This document shows, one piece after another, positions 57,966 through 64,000 of a stretch of 64,000 nucleotides of DNA; position 1 is the first letter of the stretch, and the number at the start of each line of letters is the position of its first letter. The notes beneath the pieces are model-generated. The model was not told the DNA's origin. It made no database searches and saw only the letters and a program-made list of their open reading frames with translations. The stretch is from Bursaphelenchus xylophilus (taxonomy: Eukaryota; Nematoda; Chromadorea; Rhabditida; Aphelenchoididae), in contig CAJFCV020000001.1 of assembly GCA_904066235.2 (NCBI GenBank), positions 4,898,001 to 4,962,000 of the forward strand, written 5' to 3'. Position numbers and translations under genes: made by a program.

Positions 57966-58423
57966 TTGGTAAAAATATCGGATATCATCTTGGGCATCTT
58001 CACTGAATATTTTAATAAAAAAGATTTGATAAAGTCATCCTGTCCAATCATAATCGGCTAATCTGGAGTTGTCACGAACCTGCGAACAAATTTCAGGTCC
58101 AAACGAAGCCGTCGGCTTCGAAATAATATACGGACAGATTATTTTTTAATTCACCATGGCTCATGCATCCAATTTTTCAACATCTTTCAAGTCGATCTGC
58201 CCTTATTTGGCCTTCAAATCATTCTTTGCACTTCTTGCTTGCTTCATAGCTTCGAAAACTAATCGAATCCGCTGTTATCTCCACCAAAAATCATCAAAAG
58301 TCGCTCGAAAACGAGAAAACTCTTGGTCTGAAGAGTAATCGGCTTCGTTTCCGAAAAATCACCACCCTCCCTTCCCCACTCCAACTGACTTTGGGACGGG
58401 TTTCGTTCGAGTGAAGCCATTTT

Positions 58424-58693
58424 TTGGCTGTGCTCAGGCTTCGATTCCCCCATTCGACCTTTTTCCCTGCAAATCACATTTTTTTTGTTTTTCTCTCGAT
58501 TTTTTCGTTTTTCGTTGTGGCTGAATCCGATGAGCTGACGGCTATGTACAATGTTTTGGTGAGCGACGGAAGCGAAGCTGGTTTTCTAATCGACCTTTTA
58601 CGATTTGGGCCGATTTTTGAGGCGAAAATTGATCTCGATTTTATCCATGAGGACTTGATGCGGGAAATGGCTGAAATGGGTAAAAAAGTTTGA
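58424..58693 (+). other. 89-codon open frame of unknown nature
   Basis: The frame starts MAVLRLRFPHS, has a hydrophobic stretch (FFVFLSIFSFFVV) that could act as a signal sequence, and ends in KIDLDFIHEDLM. Its last third is the first copy of a decaying tandem repeat (see 58620-58965). The open frame may therefore be the least damaged copy of a repeat and not an active gene. I do not recognise the product. Confidence 0.25.
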
Positions 58694-58965
58694 TCGTGTC
58701 TGGGAAAAGGGAGCGTAAATTATAGATTACACTTTGTTAAAGCTTTGGGGAGCTGAACTTTAGAATTTTACGTTTTTTCCAAGGTCAAAATTGATCTCGA
58801 TATTATCCATGGGGTCTTGTTGAAGAAAATTGTCAGAATGGTCAATAAATAGAAAACCTTTGTTGGAATTCAATTTTTCGCAATCTATTACGCTTTGACA
58901 GACGTGGTTTGTTGAATTTTTCAGTATAAAATTGGACTCGATATTATCCATAAGTTTTTTGATCA
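58620..58965 (+). repeat. Three decayed tandem repeats of about 150 bp
   Basis: AAAATTGATCTCGATTTTATCC (about 58624) recurs as close variants near 58784 and 58925, reading TCGATATTATCCAT. The repeated piece codes KIDLDFIHEDLM in the first copy and KIDLDIIHGVLL in the second, and breaks in the third. The TATTATCCAT core is the same word that marks the AT-rich blocks near the Helitrons. Confidence 0.55.
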
Positions 58966-59400
58966 AAAATCAATCGAAACTGAGGGGAATCAAGTTAATA
59001 GGCACATCTAAACCCTTTCTAATTATCTCATTAACTAGTATTATTTAGAAGGCGCAGTTTTTGACCTTTAATTCCGCATTTGTACACGTTTTCCTCGACT
59101 TTTTGGAGATTTTAGGTAACGGAATTTAAAATAGTTAACAATTGCGTAGAAAACCTGCTTTTTCTTAAGGTCAAACGCATATTATCTTAATAAAATTGTT
59201 TACGAAGTGCTATAAACTTATTTACTCTACTTGTGGAACCTTTTTTAGCGTTTTTATTTTTTAGGTAATAGATTAGAAACGAATTATGTTCTTCCTTGTG
59301 AGATAAACTGAACCTCGCGCAAACTCGTGTACCCGGTTTCAGGAATCGAATCTGCTGAATCGATAATGTTTTACCTTGATTTCCTTTTATATTGATTCGT

Positions 59401-59410
59401 ATTATTTTAG
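59401..59410 (+). promoter_or_regulatory. Candidate trans-splice acceptor before the BED-MtnB gene
   Basis: ATTATTTTAG lies 13 bases before the chosen ATG and matches the TTTTAG acceptors of this gene's own introns. No upstream exon is evident, so a spliced leader is a plausible source of the 5' end. This is inference from position only. Confidence 0.4.
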
Positions 59411-59423
59411 GTATATTTGTGCA

Positions 59424-61391
59424 ATGGAGTCAACAGCAAAGCGAAAATGTCGAACCGCAACTGTGGAGCCTAAATGGTAAATACGATTTTTGATGTCACT
59501 TCACGTTTTTTGACAACTTTCGTTAAAATTTTTGTTATTTTAGGGGTAAACGACCAAAAAACTCTGAAATTGCCGAATCCACGCCGGAAAAGACACAGAT
59601 AAATGGCAAGAAGTCGAGGAGAATAGGTAAAATACGTTTCTTCCTCTTTTGTTCGCTTTTAGGGGTTTCGACATTTTTTATTAAGGTTTAGACCTTATTT
59701 TAGATGATTCGGTCAGTTTTTTCTAATTTTAGGTAACCGCTCCATTTACCTCTCCTTTTTCGAATCCGGCATCTGCACCTTGTGTGGGAGGGAAGTCAAA
59801 TCACTTACCGCTTCCATGGCGCAGCGCCATCTCCGCCGAAACCACGCCTCCGCGCTGGCCGAGCCCCAAAAAACACCCGGCTTCGATTTGGCCACATTTT
59901 TAGAGACTCTGCAGTCCGAGGAGATTGCATCAGACTTGGAGGAGAGTGAGCGTCTGCCGGCTTCGTCCCCTTCTTCAGTCTCTCCGCCCGTCCCCGAGCC
60001 TCTTTTTATCGCTCTCCGTTCCCTTTCGAGGCAGTTGGACTTGGGTCAAGAGAACGGGGAAAAACAAGAAATTATGAGTGGAATTGATGAACGAAATGAG
60101 GATGTTAAGGTAAGTAGATGACTTATGGATGGTTAGAATGTAAAATACGTTACTAAAATATAGGTCTATTTAATGGAAAAATATAAATATTGTTTAACAT
60201 CTAATTTTCCTTAAAATAATATTATTTTTATCCCCAAAGGCTTTCAAGATTTTTAAAACGCATTTTAAATTGTATAAAAAGCAATGTACTCCCAATATCC
60301 TTCAATTTTTAGGCCGGGCGATCGCTAGTTGTCGAGTTGATGAACAAGTTTTACGATCTTGGATGGGTCTTTGGCTCCGGAGGCGCGATGTGTCTGAGAA
60401 ATAGCCCTGAAGACATAATTTTTGTCACCCCATCCGCAGTTCAGAAGGACAGACTTGGAGAAGAGGATATTGGAGTTGTGAGTCCGGAAGGAGAAGTTCT
60501 GTTAGCACCGGCATCTCCAAATGTGATCTCTTCTTGCTTCAAGTTGTTTTCAACGATATTTTTGACTCATGGTAAGGTAGAATAGGGTTTATTTGAGGCA
60601 AAGAAAGGATTGATTTACTTTTGAAAAAATTTATAGTCATCTGGATTTATTTTGGAGGGAAATTATTATAGGTAGTTTTATATTATTTTAGTCATCATCT
60701 GGGTAAGTTATAATTTTTGGATGGATTTTTGATATGCAGAGTGCGGTCCTAATCAATTTCTCTCACTCAAAATATTACTTTAGAGACCCATCACACCCGC
60801 AATTACCTGAATTCCGTGATCCATAGCCATTCCGTGGAATCAAATCTCATCTCCTCATTTCCAACTGAACGTCCATATACGGCTGTGAGATTTGATACCG
60901 AGGAAATGCTGAAAGGAATCATCAATCGACAGACTGGACGGCCTTACACTAACACGGAGGAATGCGTTATTCCAATTATTGAAAATGCTCCAAGTGAGGG
61001 AGCTCCGGAGGTAAGGAAGTGGGGGATTTGGGTGGTGTAAGATGTATAGGGAGGCTGTAAATATTTGGAAGGCATTATAAAAGCTTTTTTAGATAAAAAA
61101 TTTGCATAATTTTATGATTTTGTCAAAAATTTGCATAAAAAATTGCCAATTTTTTTGTAAAATACGTCCATTAAAGTGAGTGCTTTTTAGTTTTCAATTC
61201 GAATCCGTGAAGCCATGACTGCCTATCCAGAATGCAGCGCCGTTCTCGTCAGAAATCATGGAGCTTTTTATTTTGGAAGGGATTGGAAGGAAACCAAAAT
61301 TATGGCCGAGATCTTCGAATATCTGTTCAAATTGAGCCTAGAGAAAATCAAATTTGCACCTCATCTGAAGAATTCTATTTTTGTCAACTAA
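59424..61391 (+). CDS. APIP: BED zinc finger fused to MtnB/APIP dehydratase
   Basis: There are six exons: 59424-59476, 59544-59626, 59733-60109, 60313-60571, 60784-61010 and 61191-61391. All introns are GT...AG with TTTTAG/TTTAG ends. Together they total 1,200 bases, or 399 residues, in one frame. Residues 1-171 contain a BED-type zinc finger (Cys60, Cys63, His78, His83) and an acidic, serine-rich linker. Residues 172-399 are a class II aldolase-fold methylthioribulose-1-phosphate dehydratase, which acts in the cytosolic methionine salvage pathway. It has PSAVQKDRL, Cys246 at the substrate-cysteine position, zinc ligands His271 and His273 (IHSHS), Glu298 in EEMLKGI as the catalytic acid position and His356 (LVRNHG). 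AATAAA follows at 61472. The enzyme half looks complete and functional. The DNA-binding half is not part of the usual enzyme. The fusion rests on phase-0 continuity at the exon 3-4 junction and needs transcript support. Confidence 0.85.
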
Positions 61392-61471
61392 TGTTACTGT
61401 TGTAAATTCATGCCATTGTTGTTTTAGTGCCATATCATTTTTTGTTGTTACTGTGATGAATTACTGGTAAA

Positions 61472-61477
61472 AATAAA
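61472..61477 (+). terminator. Poly(A) signal of the BED-MtnB gene
   Basis: AATAAA lies 81 bases past the stop codon, at a normal distance for 3' end formation. The next gene on the minus strand converges, with its own signal at 61586-61591. Confidence 0.65.
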
Positions 61478-61585
61478 AATTTTTTGTAAGAGAAAAGATT
61501 TTTGTCGAAAGAATTGGACATGTTTATCAAAACGCATGTTTTCTAATAAGGCGACATTTTATACGACGTAAATTTTATAATACTT

Positions 61586-61591
61586 TTTATT
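61586..61591 (-). terminator. Poly(A) signal of the fibrinogen-related gene
   Basis: TTTATT on the plus strand reads AATAAA on the minus strand, 31 bases past the stop codon. Confidence 0.6.
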
Positions 61592-61621
61592 CAAATTTCA
61601 CAAAAATTGATCTTTTTATAT

Positions 61622-62694
61622 TTATAATCGATTATCCCTGACCAACATCCTGACTCTGACCGGATGCACAATGTACAATCCGAGAATAGTAAAGTACATT
61701 CCATAACCCTTCCCATATTGTCCATGTTCAGGGGTATATTCGCCATTTAGAGAGGCTACTCCACAATAATGGGTCCACCAGCCACTGAAACATGAGTTTT
61801 GTAATAATTTCATCTATGAGCAGGGTTTAATAAAGTAAAATACGCCTCTAGAATCCACTCACCCCATTCTAAACTTGGTCTGACACTGTTTATCCGGGTC
61901 ACTGATCTTGTCAATGGTCGAAAAAGCAATGTTATTACTGTAGGTGACGTCATACCAACCGGCGCTCGCGTTCCCAACAATTATAGCCCAATCAAGCCAG
62001 ATTTTCATACGATAGAAGTCTTCTTCATCGGCTAGCTAAAAAAAATTATTTTTTGATAAACTTTGAGCTTACGGTAAAATTGTAGTGTTGGAAATAAAAA
62101 TCATTGGCGTAGGGACTTCTGGGCGTCTGATCCCCGTAAAGTTCGATTCGAAGAGTCGCAAATTGGCCGTACTGTTTCGATAAAAGATGGATCAGTTCGT
62201 TGCCGGCGTAGAAACTTGAGTTCTGAAATTTGGAAGTTCTCAAAATGCAGTTCAAAATTTTAGAAAATTGATTTGAAGATACAGATTATTTGCCAAATAA
62301 TTTTGGGAAAAACCTATTACAGCCTTACTTTTCCTTACCTTTCCAAGTGCTCCAAATCCATTTTTGTACTCGTCCCAAGTCCGATTCCAAAATGGCTCGG
62401 ATCCATCGACTCTTTGCTGGATGACCGTCCAACCTCCTCCGTAAGTTTCCTGATCGCAGAACACTTCAATTTTTTGATGATTGATGTCAACCGTCCTTAC
62501 ACCACCAATCCTATCGCCGTCATTATAATGATCGCGGCAGTTTAACGGCTAAAATATTCAATTTTCAATTTGAAACTGCAAAAAATGTTAAAAAATATGA
62601 ATGTTATTCGAAATAAATTTTAAAATAAACTTACGATGCCATTACAACAAGAAATTAGCAGAGTAACCGTGAAAGACCAGTTAATTAAGCTCAT
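61622..62694 (-). CDS. Secreted fibrinogen-related domain protein
   Basis: Five exons on the minus strand (62694-62635, 62548-62339, 62222-62073, 62035-61863, 61784-61622) give 756 bases, or 251 residues. Every junction has GT...AG, and phases match throughout. Residues 1-20 are a hydrophobic signal peptide (MSLINWSFTVTLLISCC). The rest is one fibrinogen C-terminal-type domain: PLNC (Cys24), EVFC (Cys51), GGWTVIQQRVDGSEPFW, GNELIHLL, and the C-terminal pair Cys191 and Cys205 around GGWWTHYC. All four domain cysteines are present. Such proteins act outside the cell as carbohydrate- or surface-binding lectin-like molecules. The ligand here is unknown. There is no coiled coil or collagen stalk, so it is a minimal domain protein. 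A TGATAAG site lies just upstream. Confidence 0.9.
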
Positions 62695-62764
62695 TAGCAC
62701 TTGAAATGCCTTGATTTTCAGTCAAGAATCAATTGAAAAAAGGGACGCGAAAAAAATAAATTTT

Positions 62765-62771
62765 CTTATCA
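62765..62771 (-). promoter_or_regulatory. GATA-type site upstream of the fibrinogen-related gene
   Basis: CTTATCA on the plus strand reads TGATAAG on the minus strand, about 70 bases before the ATG. In Caenorhabditis this is the ELT-2-type intestinal element. Gut expression here is inference. Confidence 0.4.
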
Positions 62772-62895
62772 AAAGATCAAAAGACCTCTTGAATAATGTC
62801 TATGTTCTCTGGAAAGTTCGCTTCTTGCATGTCCACTGACTCAGCTTCATTGTGAGAGTTCTTTACAGAGCTTTCATATTATAATAAAAATTAGT

Positions 62896-62901
62896 TTTAT
62901 T
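62896..62901 (-). terminator. Poly(A) signal of the transthyretin-like gene
   Basis: TTTATT on the plus strand reads AATAAA on the minus strand, 34 bases after the stop codon. About 200 bases separate it from the fibrinogen-related ATG in the same orientation, so an operon is possible but not shown. Confidence 0.6.
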
Positions 62902-62934
62902 TCGAATCAAAAATAATGTAGAGCAGACATTAGA

Positions 62935-63483
62935 TTATGCCGATCCAAGCTCAATTACTGTAGGATAATTCTGACCGGGCTCATCGTCAGTGTGGACTTG
63001 CCAAAAGGGAATTGTAACCCATAATTCGCGTGCCACTTGTGCTAAAATTAGACATAATATGTCTGTAGTTTGGGTGTTATTCTAACGCAGAGACTTTCAC
63101 TGCAAGAGCCCAACCCGCAACTTGTAGATTTTGATGAAACTCACAATGACATTTATGAAAAACTCGAAGGATTGGTTGGAATCCAACATATCCCATTTCA
63201 CTTCCATACAGCTCAAATCTACCGTCGTCACTGGTTACCGTTTTGTTCAGCAGATCGTAATCCTTGGCTGTGAAGGTGGGACCAACTGAATATTCATCCA
63301 AAAATTACCTTATGCCTTACTTTCAATGTCGTACAGTTCAACCATCCCGGCGATCGGATTTCCATCGCATTTTAGCTGCCCATTGACTTGGATATACCAA
63401 TTGCTCCTCAGGTTGAGACCGTCAAAAAAATCGGCATTCACCGTGAGGACAAGACACAAACCAAAGGCGATGATCTTTAACAT
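62935..63483 (-). CDS. Secreted transthyretin-like (TTL/TTR) protein
   Basis: There are three exons on the minus strand: 63483-63321, 63285-63145 and 63041-62935. They give 411 bases, or 136 residues. Residues 1-17 are a signal peptide (MLKIIAFGLCLVLTVNA). The body shows the family pattern: GQLKCDGNPIAG, MVELYDIE, TSDDGRFELYG, FQPILRVFHKC and ELWVTIPFW. This is a nematode-typical extracellular beta-sandwich family, distinct from vertebrate thyroid-hormone carriers. Members may bind small hydrophobic ligands or act as secreted signals. The first intron is only 35 bases with the ATATTCAG acceptor. A second acceptor, TTCACAG, 18 bases on would give a 53-base intron in the same frame and a 130-residue protein. 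A TATA box lies close upstream. Confidence 0.88.
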
Positions 63484-63518
63484 GGTTTAAGTCATGTTTT
63501 GTAGAACCCTTTAGAGGT

Positions 63519-63527
63519 GTTTATATA
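63519..63527 (-). promoter_or_regulatory. TATA box of the transthyretin-like gene
   Basis: The plus strand reads TTTATATA here and the minus strand TATATAAAC, about 40 bases before the ATG. That predicts a very short leader of about ten bases. Confidence 0.5.
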
Positions 63528-63724
63528 ACGAACTGATTGGGCTGACATTTACTAACGGTCCTAGTCATAAAACTCATAAGTCGGCAGTTCATTATGATTC
63601 AGAATTTAGTTGATTCACTCGTTCTCGGAGAACATTCTACGCTTTATAGGACCATAAATGGCCTAACTCTCAGAGCTCGAAGAAATGATCTTCGGTAAAA
63701 GAAGTGCCTTTTCCAAAAAAAATG

Positions 63725-63730
63725 TTTATT
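63725..63730 (-). terminator. Poly(A) signal of the right-edge gene
   Basis: TTTATT on the plus strand reads AATAAA on the minus strand, about 35 bases past the stop codon at 63766. Confidence 0.5.
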
Positions 63731-63765
63731 CAAATTAAAAGTAAAGCCAAGAGATTCCAACTCTT

Positions 63766-64000
63766 TTAGGGCCTATTAATCGATGCCAACAAAGTTCCTT
63801 CACCGCCAGCGGCATTAACTCCTGGCGCAAAATTGCCGGGAGAATTAGGGGCAAATTGATTGTTTTGGAATTGATCCGGAGGCGGTGGGGGATTTGCCAT
63901 ATTTGGACTCGGAGAGACGGCCATTTCTCTGATGCCCGGAGGCAACGGAGAATTTGGAGTGCCAGGAGAGGTGGGGGAAAGCGCTGGATTTTGGGCCATA
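63766..64000 (-). CDS. 3' end of a proline-rich protein gene, cut by the window edge
   Basis: At least 77 codons end in a stop at 63766, followed by a poly(A) signal. The sequence is rich in Pro, Ser, Asn and Gly (SPTSPGTPNSPLPPG, NPPPPPDQFQNNQF, GVNAAGGEG) and looks like a disordered C-terminal tail. A methionine codon lies at 63997-63999, one base from the edge, and may be internal. I do not recognise the family. Most of the gene would lie to the right. Confidence 0.55.
   Translation of the reverse strand, partial: MAQNPALSPTSPGTPNSPLPPGIREMAVSPSPNMANPPPPPDQFQNNQFAPNSPGNFAPGVNAAGGEGTLLASINRP

Overview
The window looks like nematode nuclear DNA. Three multi-exon genes in the last 5 kb have short introns ending in TTTTAG or TTTCAG. 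One of them is a secreted transthyretin-like protein, a family characteristic of nematodes. I see no bacterial operon structure, and no rRNA or tRNA gene that I could support by eye.

Layout. 1-1432 is AT-rich with no recognisable gene. 1433-7197 holds head-to-tail, partly diverged units of a GC-hairpin-rich satellite family (about 2.0-2.4 kb each), followed by a 500-N assembly gap (7198-7697). 7698-10250 is the 5' part of a Helitron gene on the minus strand, cut by the gap. Its upstream side is an AT-rich tandem-repeat block (10251-12780), a GC-hairpin minisatellite (12785-14010) and more satellite (14011-17395). A complete Helitron follows (17519-26020, minus), with a near-identical copy of the same upstream blocks (26021-30987). 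The two copies lie 15,770 bp apart. 30988-49829 is a homogeneous array of ten 1,883-1,885 bp satellite units. Their homopolymer variants recur every third unit, so the array is organised (or was assembled) as trimers. 49830-59400 is AT-rich and gene-poor, with a dead Tc1/mariner element that keeps perfect terminal inverted repeats (51386-52662).

The gene-bearing end is 59.4-64 kb. It has a plus-strand six-exon gene joining a BED zinc finger to a complete methylthioribulose-1-phosphate dehydratase domain (59424-61391). On the minus strand are a secreted fibrinogen-related protein (61622-62694), a secreted transthyretin-like protein (62935-63483) and the 3' end of a proline-rich gene running off the right edge (63766-64000).

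The most notable points are the following. (1) The Helitron protein carries a Ulp1/C48-like cysteine protease domain with an intact His-Asp-Gln-Cys set, ahead of the usual zinc-binding, HUH-Rep and Pif1-type helicase modules. (2) The repeats are hierarchical: about 0.3-0.5 kb sub-monomers, 1.9-2.4 kb units, a trimer of units, and a 15.8 kb Helitron-plus-satellite segment. (3) The reading frame is continuous across the BED finger and MtnB/APIP exons. Nothing here was checked by database search. Gene models were derived by hand from splice signals and reading-frame continuity.
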